A DNA stretch of 59,525 bases from Flavobacterium plurextorum (GCF_002217395.1 NZ_MUHD01000013.1:1-59525), one strand, 5' to 3'; shown: positions 8,636 to 17,652, counted from the first letter of the stretch. Numbers and translations: made by a program. Notes: generated from the sequence alone by a model not told the origin.

Positions 8636-9304
8636 ATGTTTAAAAAAGTTTTAGTTGCAGAAGATCTAGACAGTATAAGTATAGCGGTTATTCAGGCGCT
8701 TGAAGATTTACAGATACCCACAATTCATCATGTAAAATACTGTGATGACGGATTATTAAAAATAAAGAAAGGTTTAAAAGATAAAGAACCATATGATTTG
8801 CTAATTACGGATTTATCTTTTAAAATAGATCATCGCGAAACTATTTTAGAAAGTGGAGATGATCTTATAGAGGCAATTAATACAATACAACCTAATATAA
8901 AAAAAATTGTATTCTCGATAGAAGACAAACCTTACCGAATTAAAACTCTTTTTAATGATTTAGGAATTAATGCTTATGTTTCGAAAGGAAGAAACAGTAT
9001 TCATGAATTAAGAAACGCTATTGAAAAAACGTATAACGATGAAGAAAAAATACTATCATCAGATTTAAACTTTAGTTTTAATGACAAATCGTTGATAGAA
9101 ATTGAGTCTTATGATATTTCAATTCTAAAACTTCTAGCTCAAGGTCATATATTAGAAAGTATTTCAAATGAGTTTAAAGTAAATGCAATAACTCCTAATG
9201 GAACGAGCAGTATTGAAAAACGAATAAATAAATTAAAAATTTATTTCAAAGCAAACAACAATGTACATTTAATTGCTATTGCGAAAGATTTTGGACTAGT
9301 TTAA
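8636..9304 (+). CDS. Response regulator of the TPR kinase pair
   Basis: The 222-residue protein has an N-terminal receiver domain: acidic pair Glu9/Asp10, phospho-acceptor Asp59 in LLITDLSF, a conserved Ser in IVFSIED and Lys in AYVSKG. A C-terminal LuxR-like HTH follows (about 155-222, ISILKLLAQGHILESISNEF). The HTH is divergent but resembles the DNA-binding domain of flavobacterial regulators paired with TPR kinases. It starts 12 bases after the degenerate kinase, so the three genes form one operon. It is the likely output of the system; targets are unknown. Confidence 0.87.
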   Translation: MFKKVLVAEDLDSISIAVIQALEDLQIPTIHHVKYCDDGLLKIKKGLKDKEPYDLLITDLSFKIDHRETILESGDDLIEAINTIQPNIKKIVFSIEDKPYRIKTLFNDLGINAYVSKGRNSIHELRNAIEKTYNDEEKILSSDLNFSFNDKSLIEIESYDISILKLLAQGHILESISNEFKVNAITPNGTSSIEKRINKLKIYFKANNNVHLIAIAKDFGLV

Positions 9305-9317
9305 TTTTCCTATTCTT

Positions 9318-9333
9318 TTACGGATTCCCGTAA
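9318..9333 (+). terminator. Weak hairpin after the kinase operon
   Basis: TTACGG and CCGTAA form a perfect six-base stem around ATTC, 14 bases after the response regulator stop. The following sequence (GGAAATGCATTTTT) has only a delayed T run, so termination would be modest. Confidence 0.35.
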
Positions 9334-9354
9334 GGAAATGCATTTTTATAGACA

Positions 9355-9362
9355 TAAGTTTG
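9355..9362 (+). promoter_or_regulatory. -7 box for the small membrane protein
   Basis: TAAGTTTG matches TAnnTTTG and lies 22 bases before the ATG at 9385. No convincing TTG -33 box is seen. Confidence 0.4.
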
Positions 9363-9384
9363 CTATAACCTACGAATCTACCCA

Positions 9385-9615
9385 ATGAAACCAAAATACA
9401 AATTCAATTTATTTGCAAAAATAAATACAACCAATAATAAAATTATTATGAAAACTATGATCTTGTGCTTATTTCTTTCCCTGACTTTTGCTCTAGTTTC
9501 TGAGAAAACAGGATGGCTTGAAGTTGATTGGAAAATTGTCTTTATTCCTGCGCTTCTTGTTTTACAAATAATTATTATTGGAACTGCATTGAAAAACAGA
9601 TATAAAAAACACTAA
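9385..9615 (+). CDS. Small membrane protein of unknown function
   Basis: The 76-residue protein has two predicted membrane helices (LCLFLSLTFALV and VFIPALLVLQIIIIGTAL) and a basic C terminus, NRYKKH. I do not recognise the family. The ATG at 9385 fits the upstream -7 box. An internal ATG at 9450 would give a 54-residue protein that keeps both helices, and the extra N terminus looks like untranslated sequence, so the start is uncertain. Confidence 0.5.
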   Translation: MKPKYKFNLFAKINTTNNKIIMKTMILCLFLSLTFALVSEKTGWLEVDWKIVFIPALLVLQIIIIGTALKNRYKKH

Positions 9616-9679
9616 GCTTATTAGAACAAAATAATATCTAAATTGAAGTTATTAAAAGTAAGAGAAAAACTCAATTGCT

Positions 9680-9687
9680 TATATTTG
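9680..9687 (+). promoter_or_regulatory. -7 box of the secreted nuclease-like gene
   Basis: TATATTTG matches TAnnTTTG and lies 17 bases before the ATG at 9705. It excludes the in-frame ATG at 9675, which would lie upstream of transcription start. Confidence 0.5.
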
Positions 9688-9704
9688 ATCTTTTATATAA
9701 GCAG

Positions 9705-10508
9705 ATGAAAAACATTATAATATACGTTCTCTTACTATTTACAGCGCAATCATTTTCTCAAACCAAATTTCTTTCTTGGAATTTGGAAAATTTCGGCAAA
9801 TCAAAAACTCCATCCAGCTTAAATTTCATCGCTTCTACCGTTCAAGATTATGACATTATTGCAATTCAAGAAATTGTTGCAGGATATGGCGGTGCACAAA
9901 CTGTTGCTAAACTATCACAATTATTAAATGAAAAAGGCTCAAAATGGGATTATACCATTAGTGAACCAACCAGCGGTACAAGTTACAAAACAGAACGTTA
10001 TGCTTTTCTTTGGAAAACCAGCAAAGCTAAACTAAAAGGAAAGCCTTGGCTTGAAAAAAAATATTCACTTGAGATTGACCGAGAGCCTTATTTTGCAACA
10101 TTTGAAATTGATAAAAAAACAGTAACTCTTGTTAATTATCATGCAATTACAAAAAAGAAACAACCTGAAACTGAAATTAAGTATTTTAAATTTCTACCTC
10201 AAGAATATCCAAATTTAAACTTAGTTTTTGCAGGCGATTTTAATTGTCCTGAATCACATACCGTTTTCAATCCGCTAAAAAAGGCTGGATACTCACCCAT
10301 ATTGCAAAAGCAAAAAACCACTTTAAAACAAAAATGCAAACATGACGAATGTTTAGCGTCTGAATTTGATAATATTTTCTACAGTACAGCGAAATTTAAA
10401 AATACTCGATCAGGAGTAATTTTGTTTTACAAAAAATTCGATTCTCTTCAAGAAGCAAGAAAAATATCAGATCATATTCCGATTTGGTTCGAATTTTCAC
10501 TCAATTAA
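9705..10508 (+). CDS. Secreted endonuclease/exonuclease/phosphatase family protein
   Basis: A signal peptide (IIIYVLLLFTAQSFSQ) precedes an EEP-fold domain with LSWNLENFG near the N terminus and AIQEIV carrying the metal-binding Glu. Later come YHAITK, FAGDFNC (Asp/Asn pair) and a terminal SDHIPIW with the catalytic His. These are the key positions of DNase I-like enzymes, so a periplasmic or secreted nuclease or phosphodiesterase is likely. The 267-residue length is normal. The start at 9705 gives a clean signal peptide directly after a -7 box. Its last four bases overlap the convergent gene end. Confidence 0.87.
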   Translation: MKNIIIYVLLLFTAQSFSQTKFLSWNLENFGKSKTPSSLNFIASTVQDYDIIAIQEIVAGYGGAQTVAKLSQLLNEKGSKWDYTISEPTSGTSYKTERYAFLWKTSKAKLKGKPWLEKKYSLEIDREPYFATFEIDKKTVTLVNYHAITKKKQPETEIKYFKFLPQEYPNLNLVFAGDFNCPESHTVFNPLKKAGYSPILQKQKTTLKQKCKHDECLASEFDNIFYSTAKFKNTRSGVILFYKKFDSLQEARKISDHIPIWFEFSLN

Positions 10509-11764
10509 GTTTTTAGTTTTTTCTTTTTTGCGGCAGGAAATAAAACATTGTTTAAAATTAAACGATACCCCGGAGAATTCGGATGTAAATCTAAAACTGT
10601 AGGTGGATCACCAACTTGATGCTGGTAATCTTCAGGATCGTGACCTCCAAAAAAAGTAAACATTCCTTTTCCTTTTTCACCATGAATGTACCTGGCTTCA
10701 CCATTTATTTCACAAGTTCCCATAACCAGAACATTTGATTTTACCAAAGTTTCATTAAACGAAGTTGTCTGTCCCATAAAACCTTTTACCAATTGGGTAT
10801 GATTCTGGCATAACATACTAGGAATTGGATCCCACTTTGCCGAAAATTCCATTAAAGTAAAATAATCTTTATCCATAGGAACTCGCCGTACTGATGTCAT
10901 ATCAATATCAGAAAACTCATAAACTTCTGGTCTTCGTTCCAAAATGAAGTTTTTGAATGCAAATGAATTCCCGTAATTTAATTTTGATTGATAATTAGAT
11001 TCACTTGGATCTCCATCAAACATGGTTTCACAAATATCAACTCCGTCAGCGGCAAGAGCAATATCAAAACTATCAGTAGCTGAACACATTGCAAACATAA
11101 AGCCGCCGCCAATTACAAAATCTCTAATTTTTTTTGCAACTGCTCCTTTTTCTACTGAAACTTTAGGATAACCAAGTTTCGCCGCTAAGGCTTCGGCATC
11201 TTTCTTTTGTTCAATATACCATGGTGTATTTTTATAAGCAGTATAAAATTTTCCATATTGCCCGGTAAAATCCTCATGATGCAAATGAAGCCAATCATAA
11301 AGCAATAATTGATCACTTAAAACTTCTTCATCATAAATTGGTGTAAATGGAATTTCGGCATAAGTCAAAACCAGCGTTACAGCGTCATCCCATGGTTGTT
11401 TCCCTTTTGGAGTATAAACTGCAATTTTTGGTGCTTTTTCAAGAATAACCGATTCCATATTTTGAGATGGACTGGAAATATCATTTAGTAGAGAAGCCTC
11501 TTCACTATCAGAAAGTATCTCAAAACTTACGCCTCTAATTTTACATTCTTTCCTAATTTCCTCCGCATCAGGCAATAAAAATGAACCACCTCGATAATTA
11601 AGCAGCCAGCTTGCTTTATAATCTTTACTTAAACACCAATATGTAATCCCGTATGCTTTTAAGTGATTCTGCTGAGTGGTTTCATCCATTGGAAGCAGTA
11701 TAAATGAAGCTTTAGCTTGAAATGACAACAGCACAATAAATATATATAGGAAGTTTTTTTTCAT
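10505..11764 (-). CDS. Exported protein of unknown function (often labelled AsnB)
   Basis: The 419-residue protein has a signal peptide (MKKNFLYIFIVLLSFQAKAS) followed by ILLPMDETTQQNHLKAYGIT. From memory, close relatives in Flavobacteria are labelled asparagine synthetase B. Nothing here supports that: there is no N-terminal catalytic Cys2, no ATP-pyrophosphatase SGGxDS motif, and the protein appears exported. The middle contains FVIGGGFMFAMCSATDSF, which resembles the nucleophile elbow of class I glutamine amidotransferase or ThuA/DJ-1 folds. The C terminus has FFGGHDPEDYQHQVGDPP. I call it an exported GATase-like-fold protein of unknown substrate. It converges on the nuclease gene with a four-base overlap. 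Confidence 0.7.
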   Translation of the reverse strand: MKKNFLYIFIVLLSFQAKASFILLPMDETTQQNHLKAYGITYWCLSKDYKASWLLNYRGGSFLLPDAEEIRKECKIRGVSFEILSDSEEASLLNDISSPSQNMESVILEKAPKIAVYTPKGKQPWDDAVTLVLTYAEIPFTPIYDEEVLSDQLLLYDWLHLHHEDFTGQYGKFYTAYKNTPWYIEQKKDAEALAAKLGYPKVSVEKGAVAKKIRDFVIGGGFMFAMCSATDSFDIALAADGVDICETMFDGDPSESNYQSKLNYGNSFAFKNFILERRPEVYEFSDIDMTSVRRVPMDKDYFTLMEFSAKWDPIPSMLCQNHTQLVKGFMGQTTSFNETLVKSNVLVMGTCEINGEARYIHGEKGKGMFTFFGGHDPEDYQHQVGDPPTVLDLHPNSPGYRLILNNVLFPAAKKKKLKT

Positions 11765-11923
11765 CAGAAAATTATTTTAGTAAAGATATAAGGATACGTG
11801 CAAAAACACAAAAGATATAAATGTTTTATAATTAAATAAAACGTTAAAAATCAATATACATAAATGAATTACAGTAATAGAAAAACACGTATAAACACGT
11901 ACTCTTTAAATGAAAAAACTACT

Positions 11924-11931
11924 TACATTTG
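11924..11931 (+). promoter_or_regulatory. -7 box inside the first codons of a small ORF
   Basis: TACATTTG matches TAnnTTTG. If used, it rules out the ATG at 11910 and favours the ATG at 11973 for the small protein that follows. Confidence 0.35.
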
Positions 11932-11972
11932 AAATCCCAAATCATCAAACTAATCAATGTAAAACCATAGCC

Positions 11973-12098
11973 ATGAAGTTTAATGATAGTAACAACCAAC
12001 CAAAAGGACTTAATGTAATACAAAAAATAGGTCTTTGTTTACTTGTATTTACAATAATACTATATTACGTATTATCAATTCATTTTTTAACCAGCTAA
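11973..12098 (+). CDS. Small single-pass membrane protein
   Basis: The 41-residue product starts MKFNDSNNQPKGLNVIQKIG and carries one membrane helix (LCLLVFTIILYYVLSI). I do not recognise it. Starting at 11910 would give 62 residues, but a -7-like box lies between the two ATGs. It is tucked tail to tail against the response regulator at 12101, with two bases between stops. Confidence 0.4.
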   Translation: MKFNDSNNQPKGLNVIQKIGLCLLVFTIILYYVLSIHFLTS

Positions 12099-12100
12099 AT

Positions 12101-12766
12101 TTATAGGGTCAAAACTGCGATTTCGTTTTGAATAGCGTATACTACTAAACCAGCAATATTTCTAGATTCTGTTTTTAGCAGTAAATTGTTGCGATGCCCT
12201 TCTACCGTTCTCGGACTTAAAAAAAGATGCTCTGCAATTTCTGTAGTTGTTTTTTGCTGACAAATAAGCTGAAGAATTTCAATTTCACGAGGTGAAAGAA
12301 AACTCGTTTCTAAACTTCCTTTAGAATTTTTCGAAGAAACAATTGTTTCTTGAATTGTTTTTAGAACACTTTCGTTATAATAAAATCCTTTTGCATAAAC
12401 TTCATTAATGGTTTTAATTAAATCTTTTGGAGTAGTATTTTTAATTAAATAAGCAACAGCTCCAACCTGAATCATATTTGCAATGAATGATTTAGAGTCA
12501 TAACTCGTAAGTGCAATAATTTTTATTTGAGGGAAAGATTTTCGAATAATTTTTGTTGCTTCAACACCATTTAAAACAGGCATTTTCAAATCCATGATGA
12601 TAATATCTGGTGTATTATCATTCTCTTCCAGCTTTGAAATTAATTCTTCGCCATTTGAGGATTCAAAAACAATTTCAATATTAGCTTCTCTTTGCAATAA
12701 AAAAGCTATTCCTTTTCGAAACAAAACTTCGTCATCGACTAAAGCAATTTTTATAACGGGATTCAT
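12101..12766 (-). CDS. NarL/FixJ-type response regulator
   Basis: The 221-residue protein has a receiver domain (DDE at about 11-13, phospho-acceptor Asp59 in IIIMDLKMP, Thr/Ser in ALTSYD, Lys in YLIKNTTP). A LuxR-type HTH follows (about 152-215, LSPREIEILQLICQQKTTTE then LFLSPRTVEGHRNNLL). It is the expected partner of the HisKA_3 kinase 110 bases upstream, and the two probably form one transcription unit. Output genes are unknown. Confidence 0.93.
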   Translation of the reverse strand: MNPVIKIALVDDEVLFRKGIAFLLQREANIEIVFESSNGEELISKLEENDNTPDIIIMDLKMPVLNGVEATKIIRKSFPQIKIIALTSYDSKSFIANMIQVGAVAYLIKNTTPKDLIKTINEVYAKGFYYNESVLKTIQETIVSSKNSKGSLETSFLSPREIEILQLICQQKTTTEIAEHLFLSPRTVEGHRNNLLLKTESRNIAGLVVYAIQNEIAVLTL

Positions 12767-12876
12767 TTTTTCTGTTTTTGGTCATTTGGTTTCCCGAAAT
12801 TACAAAATTTGAACCAAAAAAAGCTCTAAACGCCTATTAAATTGGTTAAAATATAGTTTTAAAACACTCTCCTCAA

Positions 12877-13668
12877 CTAAAAAGTAAAAACAACAGCAAA
12901 TCCTTTACCAATTTCAGACTTTAATTTAATTGTTCCGTTCAAGAAAGATATTCGAGAATCGATATTTTTCCAACCAAGTCCCTTTTGATTTTCGGCATTC
13001 TTGCTGTCAAACCCTACTCCATTGTCTTCATAAAAACAAGTTGGAGTTTCATCAACTAACTTAAAGCTAATCCAAATTTCAGCAGCTTTTCCATGACGAA
13101 CAGAATTATTCATTAACTCTTGAAGAATTCTAAAAACATGCAAGTGACGATCAATATCATTCTCGTCAAAATCAATCTCGTTTTCATAATGCGTCTGCAC
13201 CGATTTTCCACTTTCAAATTCTTCACATAATTCTTCAACTCCTGCATTAAGTCCAAACTTTTCAAAAACTGGAGGCAATAAATTATGCGCTATTTTTCTA
13301 GAATTCTCGAGTGCCTTTGCTGTAAGTGAAATTATATTATCAGTTATTTCGCTTATCTCCTGTTCAGTTAAATTTGGAGAAGTAAGCAAATGACTATTTA
13401 GTGAAACTATATTCAGCTTAGAACTAATATCGTCATGTAAATCCTGAGCAATTCGTTTTCGTTCTTCTTCTTGAGTAACAATTATTGCATGCAGCTGGTC
13501 TTTTTGATGTTGAATTTCTAGATTTTTATTTTCAATTTCTTTTTGAATAATTTTCTTTCTAGAGAAGTAAAAGAATATAATCAACACAACTGCAACAATT
13601 ATAAAGAAAAGTGAAATATATAAAATTATGGCAACAAGTTCTTTTTCAGGAATTGAGTTCGTTCTCAT
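12877..13668 (-). CDS. HisKA_3-type sensor histidine kinase
   Basis: The 263-residue kinase has one N-terminal membrane helix (about 10-35), a short coiled coil and the dimerisation motif ERKRIAQDLHDDISSKLN with phospho-acceptor His78. The HATPase domain has N box ELMNNSVRHGKA and nucleotide loop EDNGVGFD. All catalytic positions are present, unlike the degenerate kinase at 6855. There is no sizeable sensor domain of its own. The multi-pass membrane protein 31 bases upstream may supply sensing; that is inferred from position. Confidence 0.92.
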   Translation of the reverse strand: MRTNSIPEKELVAIILYISLFFIIVAVVLIIFFYFSRKKIIQKEIENKNLEIQHQKDQLHAIIVTQEEERKRIAQDLHDDISSKLNIVSLNSHLLTSPNLTEQEISEITDNIISLTAKALENSRKIAHNLLPPVFEKFGLNAGVEELCEEFESGKSVQTHYENEIDFDENDIDRHLHVFRILQELMNNSVRHGKAAEIWISFKLVDETPTCFYEDNGVGFDSKNAENQKGLGWKNIDSRISFLNGTIKLKSEIGKGFAVVFTF

Positions 13669-13699
13669 ATTAAGTTAATCTTTATCGCAAGTTTTTCAA

Positions 13700-14332
13700 T
13701 TAAACTAATGAACCTTTTTTTGGATTGCTTTTAATCCAATCGTATAAAATAAAAAGCTGATAAACTACGATTAAAAAAGCATTCAACATCCATGTTATAT
13801 ATTTTAGATCTAAACTTAATTCGGGCGAAAGATTACCTACCAAAAACAGTACTGTACTGGTTAGCAAATAAAAAACAATGCCAATGCTGATATAATAGTA
13901 TTCTTTATTATCTGTAAGCATATTATAGAAATGAATTAGAGCAAAAACAACAATCAGCAAGGATGTTAATGTGATTTCGAATAAATTAAATTTAAAAAAT
14001 TGATTTGGATCCATAATAAATTGTACTCCTAAAACCAATAAAGCAATTATCAAACTAGTTTTTACAAATAACTTTTGTGCTTTTATGTGCATTAATGAAT
14101 TATAAAATAACCCTAATAATATCATTTGTCCTACAAAGAATATATTAATAGCAAGCAAATTATTCCCTCTTAGGAAATAAATAATCTCCATATAGATTTG
14201 CAGCAAAAATGAAAATGCTAAATAAGAAACAAAAAAAACATTAGCTTTTTCCTTTCGGAAAAAGCTATATGAATATAATATAAGATTTAATAATAAAATC
14301 AAATAAGCTGAATAAATTAAAAAATCATCCAC
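13700..14332 (-). CDS. Multi-pass membrane protein beside a sensor kinase, GTG start
   Basis: The 210-residue protein is almost wholly hydrophobic, with about six to seven membrane helices (for example LILLLNLILYSYSFF and IFFVGQMILLGLFYN). I do not recognise a family. The first in-frame start is GTG at 14332, and no usable ATG lies nearby. It lies between a small soluble protein and a histidine kinase that lacks a sensor domain, so a role as membrane sensor or modulator is plausible but unproven. Confidence 0.65.
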   Translation of the reverse strand: MDDFLIYSAYLILLLNLILYSYSFFRKEKANVFFVSYLAFSFLLQIYMEIIYFLRGNNLLAINIFFVGQMILLGLFYNSLMHIKAQKLFVKTSLIIALLVLGVQFIMDPNQFFKFNLFEITLTSLLIVVFALIHFYNMLTDNKEYYYISIGIVFYLLTSTVLFLVGNLSPELSLDLKYITWMLNAFLIVVYQLFILYDWIKSNPKKGSLV

Positions 14333-14350
14333 TTTGTAGTTTTTTTAAAA

Positions 14351-14713
14351 TCAATATGGAGGGCAAGGGCGAGCACCATCATAAGCATCTTCATCTTCAC
14401 CTGGACCTGAATCTTCGGCATTTTTTGGCTGAACAGGAGGCCCATAAACATCTACATAGGTATCTGTTTCTTTATCATATCTTGCTCCAACAAAAATTAA
14501 CGTCTTTTCATTTTGATCATTAATTCCAATATGTGCACGAACAGCAACAGTATTAAGCTTTAATACCATTTCTAAACTTTCTCTTGGTATTAAAAAAGCT
14601 TTTACTTTTTTATTACTGTCTTCAATTGTGGTATCTTTTTGATATTTTTCCTCCCATTTTTCAGCAGTCGCTTTTGTAATTTTAATAGGTCCTGGAAAGT
14701 CTTCTTCTCTCAT
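14351..14713 (-). CDS. Small acidic protein of unknown function
   Basis: The 120-residue soluble protein starts MREEDFPGPIKITKATAEKW and ends in an acidic, proline-rich tail (EDEDAYDGARPCPPY). No signal peptide or membrane helix is visible, and I do not recognise the family. It is the first gene of a likely four-gene unit with the membrane protein (18-base gap), kinase and regulator. It may therefore be a cytoplasmic component of that signalling system. The single Cys sits in the PCPPY terminus. Confidence 0.65.
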   Translation of the reverse strand: MREEDFPGPIKITKATAEKWEEKYQKDTTIEDSNKKVKAFLIPRESLEMVLKLNTVAVRAHIGINDQNEKTLIFVGARYDKETDTYVDVYGPPVQPKNAEDSGPGEDEDAYDGARPCPPY

Positions 14714-14902
14714 GGTTTTTCGTTTTAAATTAGTTAATAGTATTTAATTTGTTAATTGGATTTGCTAAACTACCGAATTAATTTTATATAAGAAATATTA
14801 TTAAGCAAAATTGCAGATCGTTAAGGAAGTGCTGAACAAAAAAAAATCTTCATAAGTATTTAACTTACAAAGATTTATTCATTTTATCATCTCCTTTTTG
14901 AA

Positions 14903-16447
14903 TTAAAAAGGAACATCACTATCATCATCATCGTCATTCAAATTACTTCCAAAAGCTTCATTTGCCGAAGGTAGATTTTTAGTAATAAACGGATTATCAT
15001 CATGATTCATTTTTGATGGTAAATCATCATAACCACCTGAAAAATCATCAAGGTTATCAAATTTACCTAAATGTCCAATAAATTTCAATCGAATGTTTTC
15101 AATACCACCATTACGGTGTTTTGCGATCATAATTTCTGCCTGACCTGTTGTTGGCGATGCTTCATCATCATCCCATTCTTCAATTTTATAATATTCTGGT
15201 CGGTATAAAAATGAAACAATATCAGCATCCTGCTCAATAGCTCCAGATTCACGAAGATCCGACAGCAACGGACGCTTACTTGATCCACGCGTTTCAACGG
15301 CACGTGACAACTGCGAAAGTGCAATTACGGGAACATTTAACTCTTTTGCTAAGGCCTTTAAGTTTCGGGAAATTGTCGAAATTTCCTGCTCACGATTTCC
15401 TCCTCCTTTATTATTTCCTCCAGCAGTCATCAATTGCAAATAATCAATGATTATAATTTTGATACTATGTTGAGAAACCAAACGACGGCATTTTGCACGT
15501 AAATCGAATATCGAAAGTGAAGGTGTATCATCAATAAACAAAGGTGCTTTTTCTAAATCTTTTACTTTAGTACTCAGCTGTTCCCATTCGTGTTTTTCTA
15601 ATTTTCCTGTTCTTAGTTTTTCCGAAGACAATCCTGTTTCTGAAGAAATAAGCCTTGTAATCAACTGAACTGATGCCATCTCCAAAGAGAATAAAGCTAC
15701 TCCATGTCCGTATTGAATAGCAATATTTCTCGCCATCGAAAGTACAAATGCTGTTTTTCCCATCGCAGGTCTCGCTGCAATAATAATTAAATCGCTGGGC
15801 TGCCATCCTGAAGTTAGTTTATCCAGATTATGAAAACCGGTTTCAACACCACTCAAACCTTCTTTACCAGCAATTTCCTCGATTTTTTTCTTTGCTTGTA
15901 AAACTAAACTCTGAGCTGTTTCGGAACTACGTTTAATATTTCCTTGTGTTACTTCGTATAATTTTGACTCGGCTTTATCCAGCAAATCAAATACGTCTGT
16001 ACTTTCGTCATATGATTCTTCGATAATTTCAGACGAAATTCTAATCAAACTTCTTTGAATAAATTTTTGAAGAATAATACGGGAGTGAAATTCGATATGG
16101 GCAGAAGACGCAATCTTTTGAGTAAGCTGAATTAAATAAAAATCTCCTCCTGCTAATTCTAATTTTCCATTTTTCTTTAACTGACTCGAAACCGTTAACA
16201 AATCTATTGGCTGCGTTTCTGTAAAAAGCTGTAAAATAGCCTCGAAAATATGTTTATGCGACTCTTTGTAAAAAGCATCGGGCTGTAAAATATCAATTAC
16301 ATCATCAACTCCTTTTTTATCTATCATCATTGCCCCAAGAACCGCTTCTTCCATCTCTATTACTTGTGGCGGTAACTTACCTTTTTCCAGATTAATAATA
16401 GTGGTTTTATCGACTTTTATAGGGTTTACGTTTTTGAAATTTTCCAT
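14903..16447 (-). CDS. dnaB: Replicative DNA helicase DnaB
   Basis: The 514-residue protein is the hexameric replicative helicase that unwinds DNA ahead of the fork. An N-terminal DnaB domain (about 25-125, PPQVIEMEEAVLGAMMIDKK) precedes the RecA-like core, with Walker A AARPAMGKTAF (near residue 230), Walker B IIIIDYLQLM, and LSQLSRAVETRGSSKRP. No intein is present. The C terminus ends in an acidic tail (NDDDDDSDVPF), as seen in Bacteroidota DnaB. The ATG at 16447 gives an N terminus of about the usual length. Confidence 0.97.
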   Translation of the reverse strand: MENFKNVNPIKVDKTTIINLEKGKLPPQVIEMEEAVLGAMMIDKKGVDDVIDILQPDAFYKESHKHIFEAILQLFTETQPIDLLTVSSQLKKNGKLELAGGDFYLIQLTQKIASSAHIEFHSRIILQKFIQRSLIRISSEIIEESYDESTDVFDLLDKAESKLYEVTQGNIKRSSETAQSLVLQAKKKIEEIAGKEGLSGVETGFHNLDKLTSGWQPSDLIIIAARPAMGKTAFVLSMARNIAIQYGHGVALFSLEMASVQLITRLISSETGLSSEKLRTGKLEKHEWEQLSTKVKDLEKAPLFIDDTPSLSIFDLRAKCRRLVSQHSIKIIIIDYLQLMTAGGNNKGGGNREQEISTISRNLKALAKELNVPVIALSQLSRAVETRGSSKRPLLSDLRESGAIEQDADIVSFLYRPEYYKIEEWDDDEASPTTGQAEIMIAKHRNGGIENIRLKFIGHLGKFDNLDDFSGGYDDLPSKMNHDDNPFITKNLPSANEAFGSNLNDDDDDSDVPF

Positions 16448-16534
16448 ATAGCGAAAGTAACAAAATTTAAAAAAAAATTGTTATCTAGTTATAACTATTG
16501 TGTGTTTATAAATAAGTTTTTTTTGTTAATAACC

Positions 16535-16569
16535 AAAAAAAAATCCGAAACCGCAGGGCTTCGGATTTA
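16535..16569 (-). terminator. Intrinsic terminator after accA
   Basis: On the minus strand AAATCCGAA pairs with TTCGGATTT around GCCCTGCGGT and is followed by a run of T. It lies 19 bases after the accA stop and separates it from dnaB. Confidence 0.88.
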
Positions 16570-16587
16570 AAATAATATTTTATGAAT

Positions 16588-17541
16588 TTACTCTTTATAC
16601 TCCCCCATATTGCTGTATTTGTCCATTCTTTGGGCAATTAGCTCAGCTGTTGATAAGTCTTTCAATTCGCTATATCCTTTGGTAATATATTCTGCTACTG
16701 TTTTAAAAGTAGTTTCTCTGTCGTAGTGTGCTCCACCAAGTGGTTCAGGAATAACATCATCAACTAATTTTTGTTTTTTCATATCAGATGAAGTCAATTT
16801 CAAAGCTTCAGCAGCACGTTCTTTGTACTCCCAGCTTTTCCATAAAATAGACGAACATGATTCTGGTGAAATTACAGAATACCAAGTATTTTCTAACATA
16901 TAAACTTTGTCTCCAACACCAATTCCTAAAGCACCTCCAGAAGCACCTTCACCAACAATAATTGTGATGATTGGCACTTGTAAACGAACCATTTCGAAAA
17001 TATTTCTAGCGATAGCTTCTCCTTGTCCGCGTTCTTCAGCTTCAAGTCCTGGATAAGCACCCGGAGTATCTACTAAAGTTACAACTGGAATTCCAAATTT
17101 CTCTGCCATTTTCATTAAACGCAAAGCTTTACGGTATCCTTCAGGATTTGCCATACCAAAATTACGGTATTGACGTGTTTTAGTATTAGTTCCTTTTTGT
17201 TGACCAATGATCATATACGACTGTCCGTTTATTTTGCCAAGACCGCCAACCATTGCTTTATCATCTTTAAAGTTTCTGTCTCCATGAAGCTCTAAAAAAG
17301 TATCACCGCAAATTGCTCTGATATAATCTAAAGTATAAGGCCTATTTGGATGTCTTGACAATTGTACACGCTGCCAAGCAGTAAGGTTTTTGTATATTTC
17401 TTTCTTAGTCTCTACTAATTTCTTGTTGATTTCTTTACAAGTAGGCGTAACATCAACGTCAGATTCTTTTCCAATTATAACGCACTTTTCTAACTGTTCT
17501 TCAAGTTCTTTTATTGGAAGCTCAAAATCTAAATATTCCAT
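16588..17541 (-). CDS. accA: Acetyl-CoA carboxylase carboxyltransferase subunit alpha
   Basis: The 317-residue protein is full length. It starts [20 protein letters not shown] and contains [47 protein letters not shown] and [12 protein letters not shown], the crotonase-fold carboxyltransferase core. With AccD (not in this window) it moves the carboxyl group from biotin to acetyl-CoA, giving malonyl-CoA for fatty acid synthesis. A minus-strand -7 box TATATTTG (17574-17581) lies upstream, and a strong terminator follows, so it is probably monocistronic. Confidence 0.97.
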   Translation of the reverse strand: MEYLDFELPIKELEEQLEKCVIIGKESDVDVTPTCKEINKKLVETKKEIYKNLTAWQRVQLSRHPNRPYTLDYIRAICGDTFLELHGDRNFKDDKAMVGGLGKINGQSYMIIGQQKGTNTKTRQYRNFGMANPEGYRKALRLMKMAEKFGIPVVTLVDTPGAYPGLEAEERGQGEAIARNIFEMVRLQVPIITIIVGEGASGGALGIGVGDKVYMLENTWYSVISPESCSSILWKSWEYKERAAEALKLTSSDMKKQKLVDDVIPEPLGGAHYDRETTFKTVAEYITKGYSELKDLSTAELIAQRMDKYSNMGEYKE

Positions 17542-17573
17542 GGATTTTTGAATTTTGTTTTTAAATCGAACCG

Positions 17574-17581
17574 CAAATATA
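17574..17581 (-). promoter_or_regulatory. -7 box of accA
   Basis: CAAATATA on the plus strand reads TATATTTG on the minus strand, 32 bases before the accA ATG. No TTG -33 box at the usual distance is clear. Confidence 0.45.
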
Positions 17582-17652
17582 AAAATATTATATCATTGGC
17601 GTAGTTAATTGTTATTAAAGTATCAAATTGTAATTTAAAAATAAGTAAAACT

